Source: Bacteroidales bacterium (GTDB lineage Bacteria; Bacteroidota; Bacteroidia; Bacteroidales; UBA4181). Taken from it: 23,164 nt of DNA. The translations under genes were made by a program, and so were the position numbers. Under the pieces are notes generated by a model. The model was not told the origin of the DNA, did not search any database, and saw nothing but the letters and a program-made list of their open reading frames with translations. Numbering within the stretch: position 1 is the first letter of the stretch; every line of letters begins with the position of its first letter. Below are positions 6,738-13,680 of the stretch, one piece after another. The stretch spans positions 1 to 23,164 of the forward strand of contig JAIRLS010000207.1 in NCBI GenBank assembly GCA_031259205.1, written 5' to 3'.

Positions 6738-8717
6738 ATGAAAAAAACGCTGGGTTTGGTTTTTTCCGTCGCATTCATGGCCGGTTCCCTCTACGGGCAA
6801 ATATTCAACCCTGTACGGTGGGAAGCAACTCCGGAAAAACAAACCATTGTCGGAGATGAAGAAATCGCAGTGCTGTTTACCGCATACATTGATGAAGGTT
6901 GGGCGATTTATTCGCTCCATACTTCCGGCGGCCCTATTCCTACCTCCTTTACCTTTGAAAACAGCGCCGAATACGCAATATCCTCCGAAACGGAAGAAGT
7001 GACCAAGCCGAAAATAGCCTACGACGCAAGTTTTCAGATTGACGTCGGAAAATATACCCGTAGCGCTATTTTTAGACGGCGTTTCAAGGCATTGACCGAC
7101 AAATCTTTTACCATCAAAGGCGTTGTGGAATACATGTGCTGCAACGACAACTCCTGCTTGCCTCCCCATCAGACAGATCTTTCCGTGCGGATCATACCGG
7201 CGGAAGTAAAGAAAAGGGCAGATAAAGAGGAAAAAGAAAACGGCCTCGAGGAAAAAGAAAACGGCTTCCATGCCGAAACAAATCCGGCTACCGAAACAAA
7301 TCCGGCTGCCGGCCATAACAACTCTCTGTGGACATTTATCCTGCTGGCGCTGACGGCAGGATTTCTCGGAGTGCTGACTCCCTGTGTCTATCCGGTCATT
7401 CCTTTAACTGTGTCATTCTTCCTGCGCAATGAAAAACGGTCGGACGGCATGGCAAAAGCCCTGATATTCGGGTTGTCCGTCTTCCTGATCTACACGTCAA
7501 TAGGAGTGATTGCCGCCCTTACCAAAAGCGCCGATTTCACCAATCAAATTGTAGGACACTGGTTAACCAACCTGATTTTTGCCGGCATATTCATCGTCTT
7601 TGCATTGTGGTTTTTCGGCCTGTTCGAGATTACCCTCTCCGGGTCGCTGGCCGGAAAAATAGATGGAAAAGCCGCCAAAGGGGGCTATTTTTCCACGTTT
7701 TTCATGGCTTTGGCGTTGGTCGTCGTTTCGTTTTCCTGCACCGGCCCGTTCATCGGAACTGTGCTGGTAGCTTCGGCGCAAGGGTTGGCGGTCAAGCCGA
7801 TTTTAGGCATGGCTGCTTTCGGACTTGCATTCGCCTTGCCGTTTACCCTGTTGGCTTTTTTCCCGTCGTTGCTGAAAAAAATGCCCAAATCGGGCAGTTG
7901 GATGAACTCGGTCAAAGTAGTATTCGCTTTTATCATGCTGGCTTTCGCCGTTTATTTCTTCGCCGCCGTCGACAGGATTCTCGGCTGGGGATGGGTTACC
8001 CGCAACGGGTTCCTGTGTATTTGGACGGTACTTTCCGCCATGACGGGATTTTACCTGTTGGGGAAAATACGCTTACCCCACGATGGAGAACCGAAACCGA
8101 CGGGCGTTGTCCGCATGTTGTTTTCTGTTGTTGCATTTTCCTTTGCCTTGTATCTGTTTACAGGAATACTGGGACAGCCGCTTCATTCCGTTTCCGCTCT
8201 GCTGCCCGAAACGCATCATGCGCCGGCCCAAAACGTTGCCGCGCCGGTAACATCGCCTGCCACGCTTTGCAATACGCCCAAATACAGCGACCGTTTTGAT
8301 TTTCCCCTGGGCCTGAAAGGATATTTCGACTACGACGAAGCGATAGCATGTGCCAAAGAACGGCAAAAACCCGTGCTGATGTTCTTTAAAGGACACGGTT
8401 GCAGCAAATGCCGCGAAATGGAAGCGAATATCTGGCCTGAAGCGGAAATACTCCGCCTGCTGAACGATAAATTCATCCTTCTTGCCCTCTATACCGACGA
8501 CAACACGCCGTTGCCCGAAACGGAACATTACGTTTCCGCTTTCGACGGCAAAGTAAAAAAGACAGTAGGGCAAAAAAATACGGATATTGAAATTACACGT
8601 TTTCAAACTAATGCCTTTCCTTTTTACGCCATTTTGGACGCCGCCGGCGAACTCGTCGGCAAAACCATGGGATATACGTCGGATGCGGAAATATTTAAAA
8701 ACTTTTTAAAACAATAA
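6738..8717 (+). CDS. dsbD: Thiol:disulfide interchange protein DsbD
   Basis: The 659-residue inner-membrane protein moves electrons from cytoplasmic thioredoxin to periplasmic thiol proteins. All three modules are visible. After a signal peptide (cleavage after about residue 20, SLYG/Q) comes the periplasmic alpha domain with cysteines C134, C135 and C140 in YMCCNDNSC. The membrane domain (about 196-480, around eight helices) has the redox pair C216 in LTPCVYP and C334 in SFSCTGPF. The C-terminal thioredoxin-like gamma domain has C555 and C558 in GHGCSKCREM. The linker between alpha and membrane domains (about 160-192) carries two tandem duplications described separately. It lies between rng (4-base gap) and the KorB-like gene (11-base gap) in one probable operon. 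Confidence 0.94.
   Translation: MKKTLGLVFSVAFMAGSLYGQIFNPVRWEATPEKQTIVGDEEIAVLFTAYIDEGWAIYSLHTSGGPIPTSFTFENSAEYAISSETEEVTKPKIAYDASFQIDVGKYTRSAIFRRRFKALTDKSFTIKGVVEYMCCNDNSCLPPHQTDLSVRIIPAEVKKRADKEEKENGLEEKENGFHAETNPATETNPAAGHNNSLWTFILLALTAGFLGVLTPCVYPVIPLTVSFFLRNEKRSDGMAKALIFGLSVFLIYTSIGVIAALTKSADFTNQIVGHWLTNLIFAGIFIVFALWFFGLFEITLSGSLAGKIDGKAAKGGYFSTFFMALALVVVSFSCTGPFIGTVLVASAQGLAVKPILGMAAFGLAFALPFTLLAFFPSLLKKMPKSGSWMNSVKVVFAFIMLAFAVYFFAAVDRILGWGWVTRNGFLCIWTVLSAMTGFYLLGKIRLPHDGEPKPTGVVRMLFSVVAFSFALYLFTGILGQPLHSVSALLPETHHAPAQNVAAPVTSPATLCNTPKYSDRFDFPLGLKGYFDYDEAIACAKERQKPVLMFFKGHGCSKCREMEANIWPEAEILRLLNDKFILLALYTDDNTPLPETEHYVSAFDGKVKKTVGQKNTDIEITRFQTNAFPFYAILDAAGELVGKTMGYTSDAEIFKNFLKQ
7227..7307 (+). 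repeat. Two adjacent tandem duplications in the dsbD linker
   Basis: A 21-base unit (GAGGAAAAAGAAAACGGC plus CTC or TTC) occurs at 7227-7247 and 7248-7268 with one mismatch. Three bases later an 18-base unit (GCC or ACC, then GAAACAAATCCGGCT) occurs at 7272-7289 and 7290-7307 with one mismatch. The protein reads EEKENG twice, then ETNPA twice. Both units are multiples of three, so copy-number change keeps the frame. Confidence 0.9.
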
Positions 8718-8728
8718 AGATACCTTTA

Positions 8729-9502
8729 ATGGATATCATCAGCGAAAAAAATTTGGTTTACCGTCCCAGCAGTTTACTCACAGGCGTTACTTTTAACTTT
8801 TGCCCCGGTTGCGGGCATGGTACTGTCGTGCGTCTTATCATGGAAGTAGTGGAAGAAATGGGCATACAGAGCGAAACCATCGGAATTTCGCCGGTAGGCT
8901 GCGCCGTGCTGCTATACGATTTCTACGATATTGATATCATACAATCCGCGCATGGAAGGGCAACGGCAGTAGCGACAGGCCTGAAACGGGTGCAACCCGA
9001 CAAATTCGTGTTCACCTATCAGGGCGACGGTGATTTGGCCGCCATCGGAACCGGAGAAACCATCCACACCTGCAATCGCGGAGAAAACATCACCATCATA
9101 TATATCAATAACGGCATTTACGGCATGACCGGAGGACAAATGGCGCCTACTACCCTGCCGGGCATGAAAACCTCCACTTCCCCCGAAGGCCGTAGTACCG
9201 CGGCAACAGGATACCCGTTGCTGATGACCGACATCGTTGCAGGTCTTGGAGGTACGTGGTTCGTCACGCGGCAGGCAGTGCACACCGCCGTAGCGGTACG
9301 GCGTACCAAACGCGCCATCCGTACCGCCTTTGAAAGCCAACGGCTGAAAAAAGGGGTTTCCTTCGTAGAAGTAGTCAGCAGTTGCCAGTCGGGGTGGAGA
9401 ATGAACCCCATAGACGCCAACCGGTGGATGGAAGAAAACATGTTCCCCTACTACCCCCTGGGCGATTTGAAAGTAAACGGAGAACAGGTCAAAAAGAATT
9501 AA
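8729..9502 (+). CDS. 2-oxoacid:ferredoxin oxidoreductase, beta subunit (KorB/VorB-like, TPP-binding)
   Basis: The 257-residue protein is the thiamine-diphosphate subunit of a 2-ketoacid:ferredoxin oxidoreductase, which decarboxylates a 2-oxoacid to its acyl-CoA while reducing ferredoxin. The TPP/Mg motif begins with GDGD at 99-102 and closes with INNGIYGMTGGQ at about 126-137. Cysteines C25, C28, C58 and C219 are placed as the [4Fe-4S] ligands of this subunit (CPGCGH, VGCAV, SSCQSG). Length fits the separate beta subunit of the multi-subunit type. The gamma gene follows after 9 bases. The alpha subunit and the small ferredoxin subunit, normally upstream, are absent; dsbD stands there instead. 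Substrate (2-oxoglutarate or branched-chain oxoacids) cannot be decided from sequence alone. Confidence 0.9.
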   Translation: MDIISEKNLVYRPSSLLTGVTFNFCPGCGHGTVVRLIMEVVEEMGIQSETIGISPVGCAVLLYDFYDIDIIQSAHGRATAVATGLKRVQPDKFVFTYQGDGDLAAIGTGETIHTCNRGENITIIYINNGIYGMTGGQMAPTTLPGMKTSTSPEGRSTAATGYPLLMTDIVAGLGGTWFVTRQAVHTAVAVRRTKRAIRTAFESQRLKKGVSFVEVVSSCQSGWRMNPIDANRWMEENMFPYYPLGDLKVNGEQVKKN

Positions 9503-9511
9503 GATAACGGA

Positions 9512-10054
9512 ATGACAGAAGAAATCATCATTGCAGGTTTTGGCGGACAAGGCGTTTTGTCGATGGGCAAGATACTGGCCTATTCGGGCATCATGCAGGG
9601 AATGGAAGTAAGCTGGATGCCCTCCTACGGGCCGGAAATGCGGGGAGGAACCGCCAATGTGACGGTGATCCTGAGCGACCGTCCCGTCAGTTCCCCCGTA
9701 GTAAACCGCTTCGACACGGCAATTATTCTTAACCAACAGTCAATGGACAAATTTGAACCCGCGGTCAAAGCCGGAGGAATGTTACTCTACGACAACAACG
9801 GTATCACAAGACCTCCGGAACGGAAAGACATCCGCATTTTCCGCGTGGAAGCCACCATAGAAGCCGCAAAAACGGATCCGCGCATCTTCAACATGATTGT
9901 TCTCGGCGGATACTTGGCCATACGCCCTTTCCTGAAAACGGAAAACGTAACGGAAGGACTGAAAAAATCGCTCCCCGAAAGGCATCACCGGCTGATTCCA
10001 CTCAACCGGCAAGCCATTTCAACCGGAATGGAATCTGTAAAAGAAATCATTTAA
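9512..10054 (+). CDS. 2-oxoacid:ferredoxin oxidoreductase, gamma subunit
   Basis: The 180-residue protein starts MTEEIIIAGFGGQGVLSMGK, with the nucleotide-binding-like GFGGQG motif at 9-14 that marks the gamma subunit. SYGPEMRGG at about 38-46 is also conserved in the family. It completes the beta-gamma pair and would help assemble the CoA-dependent oxidoreductase, provided the alpha subunit is encoded elsewhere. It is the last gene of the compact rng-dsbD-KorBC run; the next gene has its own promoter-like element. Length is normal and there is no sign of decay. Confidence 0.9.
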   Translation: MTEEIIIAGFGGQGVLSMGKILAYSGIMQGMEVSWMPSYGPEMRGGTANVTVILSDRPVSSPVVNRFDTAIILNQQSMDKFEPAVKAGGMLLYDNNGITRPPERKDIRIFRVEATIEAAKTDPRIFNMIVLGGYLAIRPFLKTENVTEGLKKSLPERHHRLIPLNRQAISTGMESVKEII

Positions 10055-10069
10055 TTCCCGTTTTTTTAT

Positions 10070-10077
10070 TATTTTTG
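10070..10077 (+). promoter_or_regulatory. -7 promoter element of the small membrane protein gene
   Basis: TATTTTTG fits TAnnTTTG. The start codon is only 17 bases downstream, so the untranslated leader would be about 10 bases. No clear -33 TTG is present. Confidence 0.5.
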
Positions 10078-10093
10078 CCTTTTTAACAACCGT

Positions 10094-10396
10094 ATGATCA
10101 AAATCAGTCGCCGCTGGAACCGTTTTTGGACAGGTATGGCGCTGGGAGTAGCACTGCCGGCGCTCGTCTTCACCGCATTTTATCTGGTGATGTATTCCGG
10201 CATGCCCGTGAATAAATACTTCGGGTACCTCTTTTTTAACCGCACATTACCGAAGTTGATCGGCCTGTGCGTGTTGCCCAACCTGCTTGTTTTCTATTTC
10301 TTCCTGAACAGGGAATACTGGCGGGCAACGCGGGGCGTCATCGCGGCCACCCTGCTGTGTACGCTGGGGATTGTAGCTATCAAAATATTTATCTGA
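10094..10396 (+). CDS. Small integral membrane protein, function unknown
   Basis: The 100-residue protein has three hydrophobic segments at about 13-33 (GMALGVALPALVFTAFYLV), 54-71 (KLIGLCVLPNLLVFYFFL) and 80-99 (TRGVIAATLLCTLGIVAIKI). The basic N-terminus MIKISRRWNRFW suggests a cytoplasmic start by the positive-inside rule. I do not recognise a characterised family, though short three-helix proteins of this kind are common next to housekeeping genes in Bacteroidales. It is 20 bases upstream of argF' and may be cotranscribed with it. The correct frame is supported by the promoter position and by the hydrophobic pattern. A longer overlapping frame from 10267 is a false extension of argF'. Confidence 0.75.
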   Translation: MIKISRRWNRFWTGMALGVALPALVFTAFYLVMYSGMPVNKYFGYLFFNRTLPKLIGLCVLPNLLVFYFFLNREYWRATRGVIAATLLCTLGIVAIKIFI

Positions 10397-10416
10397 CATT
10401 TTATCTGATATTAAAC

Positions 10417-11370
10417 ATGAAACATTTCACTTCGATACATGACGTTACGGATCTGCACGCCTTACTGACGGAAGCGGCGGAAATCAAACGTGATCCTTTC
10501 AAATACGAGACCTTCGGACGGCACAGGACGATGGGGCTGCTGTTTTTCAATTCGAGCCTGAGGACGCGCCTCAGCACTCAAAAAGCCGCACAAAACCTCG
10601 GCATGAACACAATGGTGCTCAATGTGAACGAAGACAGTTGGAAAATCGAAACGGAGTTCGGCGTGGTGATGAACGGCGACAAAGCCGAACACATCAAAGA
10701 AGCCGCGGCAGTCATCGGGAAATACTGCGACGTCATCGGTATTCGCTCGTTCCCTTCGCTGAAAGACCGTGAGGCCGACTATTCGGAAAGCGTCATCAAC
10801 CGGTTCATCCGCTATGCGGGCGTGCCTGTTGTGAGCATGGAATCGGCCACGCGCCATCCTTTGCAGTCCTTTGCAGACGTCATCACCATCGAACAGTACA
10901 AAAAGACGCCGCGCCCCAAAGTGTTGCTGGCATGGGCGCCGCATTGCCGCGCATTGCCGCAGTCCGTACCCAACTCGTTTGTCGAATGGGCGGTAGCCGC
11001 AGGCTATGAAACAGTAGTGACGCACCCCGAAGGCTATGAACTCGACCCTTCTTTCACCACAGGCGCCGTTATTGAATACGACCGCGAAAAAGCCTACAAA
11101 GACGCTGATTTCGTGTATGCCAAAAACTGGTCGTCCTACACGCAGTACGGAAAAATCCTGAACAACGACCTCGCATGGACGTGCAATGCCAAAAATATGG
11201 CGCTCACTCGCCATGCCAAATTCATGCACTGCCTGCCGGTACGCCGCAATCTGGTGGTTTCCGACGAGGTCATCGACAGCCCCGACTCCATCGTCATCGA
11301 AGAAGCGGCCAATCGCGTGGTGGCGGCGCAAACAGTGTTGCGCGAGATATTGAAAGAACAGAACGGCTAA
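10417..11370 (+). CDS. argF': N-succinylornithine carbamoyltransferase-type enzyme (ArgF')
   Basis: The 317-residue enzyme transfers the carbamoyl group to an acylated ornithine in the Bacteroides-type arginine pathway. The carbamoyl-phosphate motif SSLRTR is at 46-51, the TRHPLQSFAD motif is in the middle, and MHCLPVRRN near the C-terminus is the family's version of the HCLP motif. The sequence follows B. fragilis succinylornithine transcarbamylase almost without gaps through the first 90 residues. At residue 90 (NGDKAEH) it has Ala where I recall Pro in B. fragilis and Glu in the acetylornithine enzymes. I chose the ATG at 10417 because MKHFTSIHDVTDL matches family N-termini; an in-frame upstream ATG at 10267 would overlap the preceding gene. 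Confidence 0.92.
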   Translation: MKHFTSIHDVTDLHALLTEAAEIKRDPFKYETFGRHRTMGLLFFNSSLRTRLSTQKAAQNLGMNTMVLNVNEDSWKIETEFGVVMNGDKAEHIKEAAAVIGKYCDVIGIRSFPSLKDREADYSESVINRFIRYAGVPVVSMESATRHPLQSFADVITIEQYKKTPRPKVLLAWAPHCRALPQSVPNSFVEWAVAAGYETVVTHPEGYELDPSFTTGAVIEYDREKAYKDADFVYAKNWSSYTQYGKILNNDLAWTCNAKNMALTRHAKFMHCLPVRRNLVVSDEVIDSPDSIVIEEAANRVVAAQTVLREILKEQNG

Positions 11371-11455
11371 ATCTTTTTTTCATGATCAACCCTTCCCATA
11401 TTCGCGAAGGCACGAAAGAATTAACTTTCAATTTTCAATTATAACGCGAAAATAT

Positions 11456-11463
11456 TATTTTTG
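11456..11463 (+). promoter_or_regulatory. -7 promoter element of the YejK-like gene
   Basis: TATTTTTG fits TAnnTTTG and lies 13 bases before the ATG at 11477, implying a leader of only a few bases. There is no clear -33 TTG, although the upstream side is A/T-rich. Confidence 0.5.
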
Positions 11464-11476
11464 CCGATAAAATCGA

Positions 11477-12526
11477 ATGAACATGTTTTATACGGAAGAA
11501 GTAAGTATCAAATCGCTGGTGTTGCACAAAGTAGGCAACAAATCGCAGGGGGAGGAAATAAAATTATCGGTGGCGCCGGTTCGGACGGATGAATATCTTC
11601 AAAACCTCCTGTTGCATTATTTTCTGTCGCCGTTCAAATCGGAAGAATATTTTAACCTGACACATGAGTCGGATTTGAATCTCAATGAGGTCTTTCGCTT
11701 TGTATCGCAGATTTTCGATCGGCCGGAATCTTTTTACGAGCAATCGGTGAACCTTGCGCGGCATCTGTACGAAGAATCCACGCATCCGAAAATCAAAAGC
11801 GGAGAACTGTATGTGGCGCATCTGCAAAATTTTATCGTGGACGGCGAAGAAACGGACGCCGTCGGACTGTTCAAGTCCGAATCGAAAGAAACTTTTCTGA
11901 GAGTGTACCCCACTACCGACAGTTTCGAGATAGAACCCGAAGACGGTATCAATATCAACAAGCTGGACAAGGGATGCCTGATTTTCAATACGGAGAGGGA
12001 ACACGGGTTTCTGGTGTCGGTGGTGGACAACTTGCGGCAAAGCGGTGAAGCGATGTACTGGAAGGACAGTTTCCTGAACATCAGTCAAAGATGCGACAGT
12101 TTCCACAAAACCGAACAATGCCTGGACATGTGCAGGCAATTCGTCACCGAGCGGCTGCCGGAAAACTTTAACGTGGACAAGGCGGATCAGGCTGACCTGC
12201 TCAACCAGTCCATGCAATTTTTCAAGGAAAACGAATCTTTTTCCTTTGACGATTTTACGGACAGGGTGATGCAAAAACCCGAAATAGCGCAATCGTTCAG
12301 GGAATACAGGGAAGAATTTGAATCGGACAGAGATATCAAAATCGACGAACAGTTCGAAATTTCCTCTCCAGCCGTCAAAAAACAGGCGCGGGTGTATAAA
12401 AGCGTCATCAAGCTGGACAAAAATTTTCATATCTATGTGCACGGCAACCGTCGGTTAATAGAGAAGGGATACGACGAAGAACGGGACATGCAGTACTACA
12501 AAATCTATTATCAAACGGAAAGCTAA
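11477..12526 (+). CDS. Nucleoid-associated protein, YejK/NdpA family
   Basis: The 349-residue protein matches the nucleoid-associated NA37/YejK family in its overall pattern. It starts with VSIKSLVLHKVGNKSQGEEIKLS at about 9-31 and has the acidic-hydrophobic middle DAVGLFKSESKETFLRV at about 127-143. It also has ININKLDKGCLIFN (about 158-171) and a C-terminal VIKLDKNFHIYVHGN segment (about 315-329). Proteins of this family copurify with the nucleoid in E. coli; their exact role is unknown. No transmembrane segment or signal peptide is present. Two nearby ATG codons (11477 and 11483) differ by two residues, and I kept the first. The gene is followed by two hairpins at 12551-12600. Confidence 0.85.
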   Translation: MNMFYTEEVSIKSLVLHKVGNKSQGEEIKLSVAPVRTDEYLQNLLLHYFLSPFKSEEYFNLTHESDLNLNEVFRFVSQIFDRPESFYEQSVNLARHLYEESTHPKIKSGELYVAHLQNFIVDGEETDAVGLFKSESKETFLRVYPTTDSFEIEPEDGININKLDKGCLIFNTEREHGFLVSVVDNLRQSGEAMYWKDSFLNISQRCDSFHKTEQCLDMCRQFVTERLPENFNVDKADQADLLNQSMQFFKENESFSFDDFTDRVMQKPEIAQSFREYREEFESDRDIKIDEQFEISSPAVKKQARVYKSVIKLDKNFHIYVHGNRRLIEKGYDEERDMQYYKIYYQTES

Positions 12527-12550
12527 GAATAAATCGCAGGAGAAACAGAA

Positions 12551-12600
12551 GGAACAGAAGGACGTCCTTTCAGGATGTTCCGCATTCTCCAAAAGTGGAG
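12551..12600 (+). terminator. Pair of hairpins after the YejK-like gene (possible terminator)
   Basis: GGAACA at 12551-12556 pairs with TGTTCC at 12576-12581 and encloses the perfect 12-base palindrome AAGGACGTCCTT (12558-12569). A second hairpin has CTCCA at 12587-12591 paired with TGGAG at 12596-12600. A T-rich stretch (TTGTTTTTC) follows some 13 bases later. A 9-base tandem repeat (AACAGAAGG, 12544-12552 and 12553-12561) overlaps the left arm. Confidence 0.45.
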
Positions 12601-12697
12601 GTCAGAAGAATTGTTTTTCATAGCACCTCAAAAAAGGATTAACCAAAAATAGGAAACAAAGTTTCGCCTTTCGCAGAGTGATTTTTGATTTATTTAC

Positions 12698-12705
12698 TAT
12701 TTTTG
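12698..12705 (+). promoter_or_regulatory. -7 promoter element of the AraC-family gene
   Basis: TATTTTTG fits TAnnTTTG and is 24 bases before the ATG at 12730. No TTG is found at the -33 spacing. Confidence 0.5.
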
Positions 12706-12729
12706 TGATGTAATTTTCAAGCCTGAAAC

Positions 12730-13638
12730 ATGAAACGAACAGTCGATCTGTCAAAAATAATGCATGAACAACTGGATCTTAACAGTTCTCCCATTAAGGT
12801 CAAGTGGTGCGACTATGATCATTTTACTTATCCGTGGCATTTTCACAGCGAATATGAGATTGTCTATATCCTGAAAAGCAGTGGGATGCGCTTCGTCGGG
12901 AACAGTATCGAATTTTTTTCCGACGGCGATTTGGTGCTTCACGGCAGTTACCTTCCCCACATGTACAGAAACGAAGACGGTTATTACAATCATCATCCCG
13001 ATTGGCGGGTTTACAGCGTCATTGTACAATTCTCGCATGATTTTTTCCGTCACGCGATTCAAAATTATCCCGAATTTTATTCCATCAGGCAACTGTTGAA
13101 ACGCTCCTCCACCGGAATATATTTCAGAAACGTAAAGGGCGTCAACGAGAGTATCCGTAAACTTCTCGTGCAGTTGCTCAGCCTGAAAGGACTGTCCAAA
13201 CTTTTGGCTTTTGTGGAAATTTTGTCGTTGATGAGCCAGTCGTCCGACATAAAATTGTTGAACAATAACGACGATATGTCGGGAGCGGCATATATAAACA
13301 GCGACCTCAGGATCACAAAAGTACTGTCCTATCTTACTAAAAACGGATACAAATCTATGACATTGACTGATGTTTCGGAGTATGCAGGTATGAACGAAAG
13401 TGCATTCTGTCGATATTTTAAGCAAAAAACCGGCAAGACATTCACGGAATTCCTGATTGAATTGCGGGTTAATTATGCCTGTAAACTGCTGCTGGAGGGG
13501 CGATTGACCATCTCTCAAATCTGTTATGAGTGCGGATTTAATAATCTGTCGAATTTTAACAGACAGTTCAAAAAGATATGCAACTGCGCGCCGACCGTCT
13601 ATATCCATGAATTTGGATATTTGCCCGTCCGGCATTAA
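12730..13638 (+). CDS. AraC-family transcriptional regulator
   Basis: The 302-residue protein has an N-terminal cupin-like sensing domain: FHSEYEIVYILKSSGMRFVG at about 41-60, SDGDLVLHGSYLPHMYRN at about 64-81. A C-terminal AraC DNA-binding domain covers about 193-298. Both helix-turn-helix units are visible: MTLTDVSEYAGMNESAFCRYFKQKTGKTFTEF and LTISQICYECGFNNLSNFNRQFKKICNCAP, the latter being the most conserved AraC signature. Cupin-type AraC regulators usually answer to small molecules such as sugars. No sugar gene is next to it: it lies between the YejK-like gene and the convergent gyrA, so the target is unknown. The stop is 42 bases from the gyrA stop. Confidence 0.93.
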   Translation: MKRTVDLSKIMHEQLDLNSSPIKVKWCDYDHFTYPWHFHSEYEIVYILKSSGMRFVGNSIEFFSDGDLVLHGSYLPHMYRNEDGYYNHHPDWRVYSVIVQFSHDFFRHAIQNYPEFYSIRQLLKRSSTGIYFRNVKGVNESIRKLLVQLLSLKGLSKLLAFVEILSLMSQSSDIKLLNNNDDMSGAAYINSDLRITKVLSYLTKNGYKSMTLTDVSEYAGMNESAFCRYFKQKTGKTFTEFLIELRVNYACKLLLEGRLTISQICYECGFNNLSNFNRQFKKICNCAPTVYIHEFGYLPVRH

Positions 13639-13680
13639 GTCATGACCCTTCTGCGGCTGTGGCGGGGAGCGAACCGGCTG

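Noticed and set aside
10462..11331. 289-codon minus-strand frame
   Set aside because: It is fully antisense to argF', which has intact carbamoyltransferase motifs.
11564..12442. 292-codon minus-strand frame
   Set aside because: It is antisense to the YejK-like gene and Phe/His/Arg-rich with no recognisable domain.
12751..13635. 294-codon minus-strand frame
   Set aside because: It is antisense to the AraC-family gene, whose two helix-turn-helix units are clear.
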